Source: Chrysochromulina tobinii (taxonomy: Eukaryota; Haptophyta; Prymnesiales; Chrysochromulinaceae). Taken from it: 18,384 nucleotides of DNA. The DNA is taken from contig JWZX01002608.1 of the NCBI GenBank assembly GCA_001275005.1, positions 1 to 18,384 of the forward strand, written 5' to 3'. A program made the position numbers and the translations under genes. Within the stretch, counting starts at the first letter, position 1. Every line of letters starts with the position of its first letter. Of the stretch, positions 8,266 to 16,663 are shown one piece after another. Under the pieces are notes generated by a model. The model searched no databases, had not been told where the DNA came from, and saw only the letters and a list, made by a program, of their open reading frames with translations.

Positions 8266-9669
8266 ATGAATAAGACGCTGCCCGCTCCCAGTGCAGACGT
8301 GCTTCGAGCTCTCGGCGTCACACTCGTGGCCCCTGGGCCCGCTCATCACACCAGCTCACCACTCACGCCACTCAAGACTGGTGGCTTCAAGACGGTCTAC
8401 GCGGGCAAGCTCGACTCCACTCAAGAAGAGGTGGTGGTGACCGTGGAGGTGGTCCAGCACTGCCCTCACCATTTTGAGACTCATGCTGTGGAGCAAGCCA
8501 TCACAGAACGCATCGCCACCGAGCCGCCCCACCCCAACGTGGTCGCACTCAAGGCCCCACCGCTCGAGCGTGACGGCAAGCTCTACATGGTCCTCGAGCG
8601 ATGCGCGCAAGAGGTCTTCGACGTGCTTATCGACGCCGGCGCTCCCGCGAGGGGAGTCGGTGAGTCCACCGTGCGCGACTATTTCGTGCAGGCGGCTGCG
8701 GGCCTGCTGCACATGCACACGCTGGGCGTGGCGCACCGCGATATCAAACTTGAGAACATGCTGCTCACCAAGGCGGGGGTGGTCAAGCTGATTGACTTTG
8801 GCCTCGGGCATATGGCGGCCGTACCCGCGAGCTCCGACGACCTCTTTGACATGGCAAGCGACCGCGAGCTAGGATCGCGCGCGTACCAAGCCCCCGAGGT
8901 GCGAGAAGCTGCCAAGGGCGCCACGAGGTATGACACGCGCGCTGCTGACGTTTGGTCACTCGGCGTGTGCCTCTTCGCCCTAGCAACGGGCTACTGGCCC
9001 CTGCGTGAGGCATCGTCGAACGATTGGCGTTTCAAGAAGCTCATCGAGGCACAAGCGAAGGGTGCCTCCTCTTGCGAGACCATCTTTGGTTGGTACAAGC
9101 GCTCGACGAGCGATACTGCGCCTGAGCTGAGGGAGCTGATCGATTGCATGCTGCTCGTCGAGCCGCTTGCGCGCCCTACGATGAAACAGGTGCTCGAGGC
9201 GAGCTGGCTCCAGGGCGCCGGCAATCTCATCCTCGAAGCACAGCCCCGGTACGAGAACGAGGTCACGCGTGCGCGGGCGCCCAAGGCCGCGCCCAAGACG
9301 GCTACGGATGCGTCCGAACGCCTCTATTTCCAAGCGCTCGTGCTCGACTGTGCTGACGTGGCCTTCGACAACGTGCAACGTGCAGAGGAGACGCAGTCGC
9401 CGAGGAGCGAGGAGGCACAGTCGCCGCCGCTCCTCGAGGCGCCTTCGCCCCAAGACGACGACAATGACGACGACAAAAATCGGGGCGACTTGCGGCAGCA
9501 GCTCTTCCGCGGCTGCCACGACAAGGCCGTCGAGTGGGAGGAATCGAGCTCCCACTCGACGTTCTCCTCCGCAGACTCGACCCATATTAAGCTATCGAGC
9601 TACCAATCGTCCTCGTCCTCCGCGGGCTCGGGGCCGCCGATGATCTGTCGGCAGGCCTTCACGCTTTAG
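8266..9669 (+). CDS. Ser/Thr protein kinase, CAMK-like, with atypical VAIK motif
   Basis: 467 residues from an ATG with A at -3. The kinase domain spans about 30-315: a degenerate Gly loop KTGGFKTVYAGKL, beta-3 VVVTVEVV, alpha-C region VEQAITERIATEPPHPNVV, catalytic loop HRDIKLENML (Asp159), DFG (Asp177), a long activation segment, AYQAPEV, DVWSLGVCLFALATG and LARPTMKQVLEASWL. The lysine that anchors ATP in beta-3 is Glu61 (GAG), one base from a Lys codon (AAG). The catalytic Asp and the metal Asp are kept, so it is either a pseudokinase or an enzyme using another lysine. The C-terminal tail of about 150 residues is acidic and Ser-rich (QDDDNDDDKN, then poly-Ser) and looks disordered. It shares its promoter region with the Nudix gene. 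No introns are needed. Confidence 0.85.
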   Translation: MNKTLPAPSADVLRALGVTLVAPGPAHHTSSPLTPLKTGGFKTVYAGKLDSTQEEVVVTVEVVQHCPHHFETHAVEQAITERIATEPPHPNVVALKAPPLERDGKLYMVLERCAQEVFDVLIDAGAPARGVGESTVRDYFVQAAAGLLHMHTLGVAHRDIKLENMLLTKAGVVKLIDFGLGHMAAVPASSDDLFDMASDRELGSRAYQAPEVREAAKGATRYDTRAADVWSLGVCLFALATGYWPLREASSNDWRFKKLIEAQAKGASSCETIFGWYKRSTSDTAPELRELIDCMLLVEPLARPTMKQVLEASWLQGAGNLILEAQPRYENEVTRARAPKAAPKTATDASERLYFQALVLDCADVAFDNVQRAEETQSPRSEEAQSPPLLEAPSPQDDDNDDDKNRGDLRQQLFRGCHDKAVEWEESSSHSTFSSADSTHIKLSSYQSSSSSAGSGPPMICRQAFTL

Positions 9670-9720
9670 ACGCAAGTGGGGCACTTGAGAACGTGCATGT
9701 GGGGGAGGAACGGAAAATAG

Positions 9721-9726
9721 AATAAA
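9721..9726 (+). promoter_or_regulatory. AATAAA, possible poly(A) signal of the kinase gene
   Basis: A canonical AATAAA lies 52 bases after the kinase stop codon, in a locally A-rich stretch and before a GT-rich stretch (GTGTTGTTTGTTGTG, 9757-9771) that would suit a downstream element. Many algae do not use AATAAA, so this is only a candidate. Confidence 0.35.
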
Positions 9727-9912
9727 GAGGAAGAGTAGAAAAAGAGCTGTGTCCGAGTGTTGTTTGTTGTGACGCATACATGTATTTTGGAAACGCTGCC
9801 GTCGGATCACTTTGCTTTAAAGGGGAGAAATTGAAACGACGAATACTTTTCCAACTTTGCTTTCGCAGGGGCCCTCGCGCCCGCACACAAGCTCGTGCAG
9901 CAAGCTCCAGCC

Positions 9913-10419
9913 ATGCCCGTCGCGATGCGCATCCACGAAGAGTTTTCAGTGCCTCACGAGATCCCCAAGTACGACCGGCAAATTCGTGAGGCCCTCAAAA
10001 AATTTGATTGGGACGCGAGCGGCGGGCTTCGCTTTCAGGAGCTCGCTAAGGTGTTCAAGCAGCCTGGGACCGAGACAGGAACGGGCACGCCGATGACGCC
10101 CGAACAGATCAAGGTATGAACACTCGTGCCTTTCCCGTCCATAGAGCCGCTAGCGCCGAACAGCCTCGTGTGTGTGCCCTTGCCTCAGGGATTCTTACGG
10201 AAGTTTGACACCAACCGGGATGGCGTCCTCGATTTTGGCGAGTTTATGAACGGGTGGCGGATGACGTTTGGGGTGGATGCGGACCACATCCTGCTGCAGG
10301 CGCTCCGTTCGGCACCCTACAAGAAGCCCTTCTCCCTGACTACACACTACGCGGCGTCCGAATCAGCGATTGCCAGCAAGATCACGGCGATGAAAGACCC
10401 CATGGGCACTGACTTTTGA
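9913..10419 (+). CDS. Small EF-hand calcium-binding protein, two exons
   Basis: Exon 1 is 9913-10113 and exon 2 is 10189-10419, giving 143 residues (67 + 76). The join is at a codon boundary: TPEQIK then GFLRKFDTNRDG. The second exon carries a full EF-hand loop, DTNRDGVLDFGE, with every ligand position filled. The first exon has a weaker loop, DWDASGGLRFQE (no acid at position 9 but D1, D3, S5, G6 and E12 present), so this is a paired EF-hand unit split by the intron. The C-terminal 50 residues (KPFSLTTHYAASESAIASKI, KDPMGTDF) match no family I know. The start is the first ATG of the frame; the upstream frame is open and an acceptor-like TTTGCTTTCGCAG ends at 9868, so an additional 5' exon is possible. 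A role in calcium sensing is inferred. Confidence 0.8.
10114..10188 (+). other. Intron of the EF-hand gene
   Basis: 75 bases, phase 0, donor AAG|GTATGA and acceptor TTGCCTCAG|GG. Without splicing the frame stops two codons into it (TGA at 10117-10119). Its ends show no similarity to the flanking exons, in contrast to the other three introns in the window. Confidence 0.85.
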
Positions 10420-10963
10420 AGGGCTCTGAACGGGCCCAACTTGACGTGCCTGTGGAGGGAATCCTTCGCAGCCTTGAAGGCGCTGCAGAGACTACGATGA
10501 CGGTCCGACGACGCCATCTTGCATGGATTTTGGCAGCAGAGCACGCGGGGGGGGTACGACAGACAGACAGAGGAGAGTGTTGGAGTCCGACGGCAGGGCG
10601 AGCGGCGAGCGACCGTGAGCGTGTACTCAAGACGTTATACATGTAGAGCGGGAGTGGAACAGAGTAGTTGAAAGAGACACTGCCAGTAAGAGCCTCGTTA
10701 GTAGAGAAACGGGGGAAAGCTGCCTCGTGGAAGAACCGAACCGGGCGAAGGAACTGGAACCATGCCGACTGGATCGCGAACACACCCGCCGCGATAACCG
10801 ATATTCGAAATTTTCGATCGGACGTCGGTAAACCGCCGCCAACCAACGACGAACGAGACGACGAAACCACAGCGCAGGGCGGAGGGCGCAGGGGACAGGA
10901 GGCGCAGCACGCGTGAGTTGCTGGGACCTTTGTGATGCTACTGTGCCTCGAAGGTCACTTCTA
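10420..10963. other. Intergenic region between convergent genes
   Basis: It lies between the stop codons of the EF-hand gene (+) and the RCC1-permease gene (-). It includes an eight-G run near 10547-10554 and a few AG-rich patches. I find no credible gene, RNA or repeat in it; it presumably holds the two 3' UTRs. Confidence 0.5.
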
Positions 10964-13393
10964 TTACACCGGCTGCACATCATTCAGCAAGGGCTCGGCC
11001 TTGGAGTCGGGGAAGCTGCCGAAGGGCACGCTCCTGCTGATACCAGCCTGTGAATGGACCTGTGAATGGAAGAGGCCGCCCGCGAAGCGCGAGCTGCCTG
11101 CGCTCGTGCCGAGCTGCGGCTCGCGTCGACGGTGCACCTGGCTCGCGGGCGTGGGCATCTCGGCAGGAGGCGCCGTGTCGAGCGGCTCGTCGGCCTCCGC
11201 TTTGGCGGCGTCGTCAGCGGTTACCGGTACGTGGGTGACGCGGCGTGCGCCGCCTAGCGTGCCGCCGGCGTCGGGGGTCGTTTGCCAATCGACGCCGAAA
11301 GTCTCGAGGAGAGTCCTCGAGAGAGAAGCAGGCACGGGCGATGGGCCGCTACTCGAAGCGCGTTTGAACGGCCTCGGCGTCACACCGCGCGCCTCGCCCC
11401 TTTGGGGCGAGATTGGCCTGCCGCTGCCGCCGCCGCCGCCGCGGCCGCCGCGGCCGCCGCCACCGCCGCTGCCGCCAACTCCGGCGAGGCCGAAACGGCT
11501 CGCAAGCTGGTCGATGGTGCTCTGGGCGGGCGCGAGGGCATCGGGGAAGCGCTCGGCGAGCTCGACTAATGACGAAACCCACCGGACCTGCAGCTCGCGA
11601 ATCTGCTCCTCCCGATTCTTGAGTTGGTGGCAGAGGAGGAGGATGAGAGCACCGAGCAAGTACATGGCGGGGAAGAGCTGGTTGGCTGAGAAGGGATCGA
11701 GTTTGTGCGAGTGGATGATCCCGACGGATGCGAAGATGGCAAGGAGCATGAGCCAGAGCGACGCGCGGTCGAAGTTGCCGTCGATGATATGCACGAGCAT
11801 GGAGGAGAGCGCTATTGCCGTGAGGAGGTAGCCGTTGGCGAGCGCGTACACCCCCGAGAGATAGAGGTTGTACAGGTTTCGTTGGAACACGCCCACGTCG
11901 GAGTCTGCGCTGGCCATCGGTGTCGACGCCGGCTGCATGAGCTCGTGCAGCTCCATCTGGCACATGCGCTCTCCCGACGGGCCTGCCGGATATGGCATGG
12001 CTTTGCAGTAAAGGGTGCGCGTTGCTGTGAAAGTCGTCTCGATCGACTGCCACGACCACGCAGCAATGGAGGGGAGCAACCCAAGCGCGACGGCCGGCCC
12101 ATGCTTCCATCCCTCAGGCGTATGGTCGCCCTCGAAGCCACCCGCAGTGATCTGCAGGCCGACCCAAAGAATAAAGCCGACGCCCGATTCAATGGGGACG
12201 ATCTGCTGCAGCAGCACCGCACCCTGCAGGCACCCGAAGAAGATGGTGGGCAGGATGTTGAGATACAGATAGCCGACGCGGCAACCCATGGCCTTGAACG
12301 CCGGATGGCCTATGTACACGCACGATGGGAAGGGATTGCCCACGAAGACGCATGCCAGGTCGATCAGGGCGCAACCGAGCAGGCACTCGCGTGGCGAGTA
12401 CTCATCTCCTACGAACGAGGCGGACTGGATGTTGGACAGGTTGTTGACAAGCGTCACGGTCCACATGGGGATAACTACGGACAGGCACTGCCAGAACTCG
12501 GGCTCGCAGAGGGTGGTGAGGAAGGCGGTCTGCACCGTCGGCATTGCAAAATAAGGCGCGAACGATCGCAGCCCGCCGCCACTCGGCACGAACCAGTTGT
12601 AGCCCAATTCGCCGGAAAGGGTTGCTAGTGCCCAACCGACCGTCACAGCGAGGACGCCGCCCGGAATCTTGAAAGGAAGCTTCACTTGCCCCGCATAGAA
12701 GAGGAGCATGAGGAGCATGGACACAATCCCTGTGGCGGGGGCGGCAAAGATCTGGACCGCGAATCCCATCGCCATGAAGGTGAGCGAGACGCCCGCGATG
12801 GCGCTCAGCATCGCAGCACGTGGGATGACCGAGCGCAGCGTCTCCACAAAGAGGACCCCGACGAGCTCGAGTAGGCCGAGGAGGAGGCATGCGCACAGCC
12901 CAGCATCGTACGCCTTGCGCGCGGCCACCGCCGCCGTCACGCTACGCTGCAGGGCGGTACGATACACGGGCGCCATGATGAGAGTCGACCACGCGAAGAA
13001 TGTGACGATGTTGATGCCCTGCGGCAGCGCAGTCACCGGCTGACGCGTGCGCCGAGAGAGTAATGTGCCCTGGACGGCAAAGAAGAGATGCCCCAAGACG
13101 ATCATCACCGTGGAGCCAGGCAGCAGCTGGTTGTGCAGCGTCTCACTCGTCATGCCGCACGTGGCGCGCAGCACGCGCTCGATCAGCATGAATTGGATGG
13201 ACGAGCCCAGCACCTGCCACAGGGGCAATTAAGGGGCTATTAAGAGGCAACGGGGTTCATGAACTGGATGAGCATGAATGGGTTGGACGAGCCCAGCACC
13301 TGCCCGAATAGGGCAATCAAGGGGCAATTAAGGGGCAATTAAGTGCACCTGCCCGAATAGCCCTTCCAGATCGCCCGAGGCGAAGATGCGTGG
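10964..13393 (-). other. NCS2 (xanthine/uracil permease-like) membrane domain of the fusion gene
   Basis: The domain opens with GDLEGLFGQ|VLGSSIQFMLIE (bar = intron) and contains LLPGSTVMIVLGHLFFAVQG, RRTRQPVTALPQGINI, IPRAAMLSAIAGVSLTFMAM, NNLSNIQSASFVGDEYSPRE, GNPFPSCVYIGHPAFKAMG, and GVGFILWVGLQIT with HGPAVALGLLPSIAAW. These match the NCS2-like permease branch common in bacteria (VTALPYGIN, VYIGHP.WKA.G, GLLPA.AAW), which moves nucleobases or related compounds with H+ or Na+. I count about ten to thirteen hydrophobic segments. After the transport core there are two to three more membrane segments (YLLTAIALSSMLVHII, SLWLMLLAIFASVGII, AMYLLGALILLL), then about 230 residues of presumably cytosolic tail with a Gly/Arg-rich run. 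The substrate cannot be assigned by eye. Confidence 0.8.
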
Positions 13394-15244
13394 GTACTTG
13401 TGGTTCGAGGAGTCGCTCGAATGGGGACGACGGTTGAGCGACGCGAAGACGTGTTCTTCGCCGCCGGACTCGGTAGCGGCGGCGTCGCCCTTGTCAACCG
13501 ACGGGGCGCTTTGGGGCTCTGGGAAGGCGACGAGCAGCGCTGTGTGCGCCCAGCCGCAATCGGCATCCACCACCTCGAACGCCACCGACGACGAGCGCAG
13601 AGCATCAATCCGTGTGGGGACGGCCTTGGACTGCACCCCGAGTCCAAGCTGACCGTCATCGTCCTTGCCCCACGCAAAGACTTTGCCGTCATCGCACAGA
13701 GCCAACGAGTGACGACCACCTAGCCGCAACTCGATACGTCCCGTCGTCGGCAGACCGTAGACGACTTGGGGCAGCAGCGCATCGCGCAAGCTACCCGTAC
13801 CCAGCTGCCCATCGTGGCCCCATCCCCATGCAAGCACCTCTCGCGGTTCGTCATCGGACACAACCATCGAGTGACGGTAGCCACACGCCAGTTGCCTAAT
13901 TGGGAATTCTGAGAGCGCCTCGACGCGGCGCGGCTCCAAACGGCTCGCCTGTGGGGAAGAGGGTGGCACCGTGGTGAGCACTCGCATGCAATCGAAAGGG
14001 ACTCCAAACGGCTCGCATGCAATCGAAAGGGACTCCAAACGGCTCGCATGCAATCGAAAGGGACTCCAAACGGCTCGCATGCAACCGAAAGGGACTCCAA
14101 ACGGCTCACCACGTCTCCGTGCCCGAGCTGGCCATACACGCCCCAGCCCCAAGAGTACACGCAAGCACCGCCGTGAGCGCTTTGCCCGCCGTCGAGCGCG
14201 CGCTCCTTGCCGCCCTCAAGCATCGGTACGTCGCGGACGAGTGCAAGGGTGTGTCGTGAGCCACATGCTACTCCAACCACCACCATGCCTTCGAGGGCAG
14301 CACATGCAGTGGGTGTGGCGCGGGAGAGGCGATCGCCGTGCCCCGAGCGCGCCATCGTCGTTACCGCCCCATGAGAACAGCCGCCCGTTGCTATCGACGG
14401 CGATGGAGTGGCACCGTCCACAGGCCACGTGGAGGACACGTGTCCCCATCAGATCGGATACGCGCTCGGGGATCGAATGGTGATGCTCGCGAGGCTTGCC
14501 AGAGGCGGTCTTGGTGCTGCCGAGCTGTCCGTCCTCATCGCGACCCCACGCCCACAGCTGGCCGCGCGCCGTCAGGGCCAGCACGTGGGCGCCACGGCAC
14601 TTGATCTGTGCGATCGGCTGCCGTTGGAGAGACTCGATGAGTCGGGGCGTCATCGCCGTGGCGCGGTCGCCGCTGCCGAGCGCACCGTCCTCGCCCTTCC
14701 CAAACGAGAAGACCTTGCCTTCGGCGTCGAGCACGAAGGTCGTACGCGAACCGCACACGACGCCCGCCATGCGCGTCGCTTTGAAGTAATCGACCGCACG
14801 CGGCAGGATGCGCGTCGAAAAATCGCCGAAGCCTAGCTGGCCACTCGAATTGAGGCCCCATGTGAGCAGTACCGTGCGTCGGCGAGCCTCGACCGTCGGC
14901 ACTTCACGCATCGTCTCGGACGACGCGAGAGACAGAGGCGGCAGTGTCTCAGCTGCAGCCTCTGGGCTGGGCGATCGATCCTCGATGCTCGCCGGCAGCA
15001 TCAGCCGGGCCTCTGGGCTCGCCTCGCCCCCTGTGAACGTGTGTAGTGCCGGCTGGATCGCACGAGAAAGGTGCTCGGCCCAATTCGCCCATCCCGCCAC
15101 CGAATTCGCCGAGCCCGCAGTCGGCTCAGGCGGCGAGAATATTTTGGGCGAGGGCGTGCGGGACTGCTCGTTCGCTGCTGGCCACTGCACTTTTAACATC
15201 GGAGTGCCGTGTAAATGTTTGTCGTCGTCGTCGGGAGGCAGCAT
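10964..15244 (-). CDS. RCC1 beta-propeller fused to an NCS2-type nucleobase permease, four exon segments
   Basis: Reading on the minus strand: 15244-14342, one extra G at a GGGG run (14341-14344), 14340-14110, intron 14109-13949, exon 13948-13349, intron 13348-13214, exon 13213-10964. Corrected for that base the product has 1327 residues: a Pro/Ser-rich head (1-123), seven RCC1 repeats (124-519), a linker, then an NCS2 xanthine/uracil permease-like domain (from about 560) and a Gly-rich tail. All joins are phase 0. Seven repeats, the number of blades in RCC1, appear only after the frame correction and first splice. The exon that ends RCC1 runs without stop or Met into ASGDLEGLFGQ, the N-terminal signature of the permease family, which splices to VLGSSIQFMLI. 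An in-frame TGA directly precedes the ATG at 15244. If the frame break is real, the full protein is not made. A transporter with a propeller sensor is inference. Confidence 0.75.
13214..13348 (-). other. Intron joining RCC1/permease exon to permease exon; holds a copy of its own exon junction
   Basis: 135 bases, phase 0, minus-strand donor GGGCAG|GTGCAC and acceptor CCTGTGGCAG|GTGCTG. It contains several copies of an 11-base unit close to TTAATTGCCCC near both ends, and in the middle (13267-13311) a 45-base copy of the spliced exon junction, described under findings. A stop lies in frame after the internal copy, so the inner acceptor would not give a full product. Confidence 0.8.
13949..14109 (-). 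other. Intron in RCC1 repeat five, made largely of a 31-base tandem repeat
   Basis: 161 bases, phase 0, minus-strand donor GACGTG|GTGAGC and acceptor CTTCCCCACAG|GCGAGC with a good pyrimidine tract. Splicing joins GQLGHGDV to ASRLEPRRVEAL, restoring an RCC1 repeat exactly. Four tandem units fill 124 of its 161 bases. Confidence 0.85.
13981..14104 (+). repeat. 31-base tandem repeat, four copies
   Basis: Plus-strand units at 13981-14011, 14012-14042, 14043-14073 and 14074-14104, each beginning CTCGCATGCAATCGAAAGGG; the last differs by a C for T. The copies are contiguous with no spacers. The unit length is not a multiple of three, so the array is not a coding repeat. Confidence 0.95.
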
Positions 15245-15625
15245 TCATACAGCGGCGCACTTTTTTGACCTAGGGGGACCTTCCCACTACTCAGGTAATT
15301 ACCCCATAGGCTTTGAACACTGTGATACACACAACGCAGGGAGGCGAGAGAAGAGTCAAGAAATTCCTCAAACATCTACGAATAGAATTGCCAAACTTAC
15401 GGGTATCGCCATGGCATTTCAATTCATGAGTAATTTCACGCGCCACCATGTGTGGAAATGTGGAACGTGTGTGTGAAGTTAAAACAGGGCCGACAGTGAA
15501 ATTCGCTGAACAGGCTACATGATACAAGCCACAGTGAGTCTACATGTATCCTTGATCGTCATCCTGCGGCATCCCGTCAGCCGTCACATAAGCACGCGCA
15601 TCCATCGTTCGTCACATTCCGAGGA
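15245..15625. other. Intergenic region upstream of the RCC1-permease gene
   Basis: Both flanking genes are on the minus strand, so this holds the promoter and 5' leader of the RCC1-permease gene and the 3' UTR of the SPFH gene. It is more AT-rich than the genes. I recognise no specific site, RNA gene or repeat. Confidence 0.45.
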
Positions 15626-16468
15626 TCAAGCGCCGACCGGCAGCACGGGCGTGGCCGATCCCTCGCCCGTAAGCACCGTGATGATGTTGGTCATGATCTT
15701 CACCTTATCCTCGGAGGAGACCGTCATTCCGCCCTGCTCCTCGAGCTTCTTCACCGCCTCGATGGCGATCCCGACGGCGCCGTCGACGATGATCTCTCGA
15801 GCCTCGAGGAGGGCCCCCGCCTGTTGTTTCTTGAGCATGGCGCCTGCGATCTCGGGGGCGTAGTTGAGCTCGTTGAGCGTCATCGACTGCACCTGCACGC
15901 CTGCCACCTCTACCCGCACCTGCAGCGCCGAGACCGTCTCCTGGCTCAGCTGCTCGCCCTCCACTTTCAACTCCTCGTACGTGTACTTCTGCACGACGAT
16001 CTTGAGTGCGGCCGTGCTCTGCGCGCGCACGAACTTCTGATAGTCGTTCACCTCAAAGGCCGCCTTGAGCACGTCCACCACCTTGTACACGATGATTGCG
16101 CTCACGATGATCGGCACGCCGCTCTTGTCCACAATCTTGAGCACTTCCGTTTCGAACGCCGCCTCGCCTGTGTAAACGGTGAACTCGTCTCGAAAGAGAG
16201 CAGGGGCCCAGTGCAGCCCCGTCTTTGTTGTCACGCTCGTAATCTTCCCATTGTGCTGGATTACCACGGTCTTCTTGGGCGACACGGTATACAATCCGAA
16301 CACGCCCCACAGCCCGAGAGTGCACACGAGGAAGACTCTCTCGCAGACTTTGGTACAGTCTCCGACTTCCTCGACGGCGACGCCCTCGACGGGCACTTCG
16401 ACAAGGGGCTGCCCCTTCTCGTCGAGCTTCTCGTCTTTGCGCCGGCAACATGAGAGGTCACTGCCCAT
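15626..16468 (-). CDS. SPFH/Band 7 (stomatin-like) membrane-associated protein
   Basis: 280 residues from the first ATG of the frame (16468; G at -3 and +4). The N-terminus MGSDLSCCRRK has a Gly at position 2 and a Cys pair, a pattern for myristoylation plus palmitoylation. A hydrophobic hairpin segment (VFLVCTLGLWGVFGLY) covers about 45-60. The SPFH domain covers about 63-230: VSPKKTVVIQHNGKI, GVPIIVSAIIVYKV, FVRAQSTAALKIVVQKY, then LNYAPEIAGAMLKKQQAG and AREIIVDGAVGIA. The C-terminal part through MTNIITVLTGEGSATPVLPVG resembles bacterial-type SPFH proteins, where YAPEIAxAMLxRQQA, IVDGAVGM and NLLVVL are standard. Family members form large rings on membrane microdomains and act as scaffolds. 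The partner is unknown. It is divergently paired with the PWWP gene. Confidence 0.85.
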   Translation of the reverse strand: MGSDLSCCRRKDEKLDEKGQPLVEVPVEGVAVEEVGDCTKVCERVFLVCTLGLWGVFGLYTVSPKKTVVIQHNGKITSVTTKTGLHWAPALFRDEFTVYTGEAAFETEVLKIVDKSGVPIIVSAIIVYKVVDVLKAAFEVNDYQKFVRAQSTAALKIVVQKYTYEELKVEGEQLSQETVSALQVRVEVAGVQVQSMTLNELNYAPEIAGAMLKKQQAGALLEAREIIVDGAVGIAIEAVKKLEEQGGMTVSSEDKVKIMTNIITVLTGEGSATPVLPVGA

Positions 16469-16663
16469 GGCGATAATAGATGGTAAGGATCTAAGGATTC
16501 CGCCCGCCGGCTTTTGCCGATGCGAACGACCCAAAAAAGGCTTTCTGAAACATAAACATGTAACCGGATGGACCTGTGCGACGACGCACACCGTATGGCA
16601 CGACTCATAACGCACTGTTCACGCGACCGTTGTTCACAAGACCCTTCACACGTCTCGTGTAGA
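16469..16663. promoter_or_regulatory. Shared promoter region of divergent SPFH and PWWP genes
   Basis: 195 bases between the two start codons. The PWWP frame is open to an upstream ATG at 16568 (MDLCDDAHRM), but that ATG has C at -3, whereas the ATG at 16664 has A at -3 and G at +4. No clear promoter motif is seen. Confidence 0.4.

Larger units (their letters stand above)
13400..14875 (-). other. Seven-repeat RCC1 domain of the fusion gene
   Basis: Repeat boundaries are marked by G(Q/A)LG near the start and a WG or FG at the end. In order: SSGQLGFGD to VFSFG; EDGALGSGD to LWAWG; EDGQLGSTK to LFSWG; DDGALG|HGD to VYSWG; VYGQLGHGDV|ASR to VLAWG; HDGQLGTGS to VFAWG; DDGQLGLGV to CGWAHTALL. Most have the inner ACG.RH.(L/M) strand (VACGRCHS, VACGSRHT, LACGYRHS). 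The bars show where the frame correction and the intron fall, both inside a repeat. RCC1 propellers are known as Ran exchange factors, as ubiquitin-ligase modules and as regulators of channels and receptors. A long insert between strands in repeat four (PMLEGGKERALDGG) is unusual. Confidence 0.9.

Noticed and set aside
10964-13228. Permease as a separate gene starting at 13228
   Set aside because: That start lacks the family's N-terminal GDLEGLFGQ, which is found in frame in the preceding RCC1 exon across a good phase-0 intron, and MPLWQ would be intron sequence.
13300-13302. Inner AG of the junction copy as the working acceptor
   Set aside because: The frame after it (VLGSSNPFMLI) stops within 20 codons and misses the permease exon.
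13981-14104. Regular 31-base repeats, CRISPR-like in unit length
   Set aside because: The copies are contiguous with no spacers and sit in a eukaryotic intron with clear GT-AG borders.
13896-14164. Coding reading of the 31-base repeats (CMRAVWSPFRLHASRLESL type peptides)
   Set aside because: The period shifts the frame at each copy, and splicing them out restores an exact RCC1 repeat.
16568-16663. Upstream ATG extension of the PWWP protein
   Set aside because: Weaker start context and no recognisable content, although it cannot be excluded.
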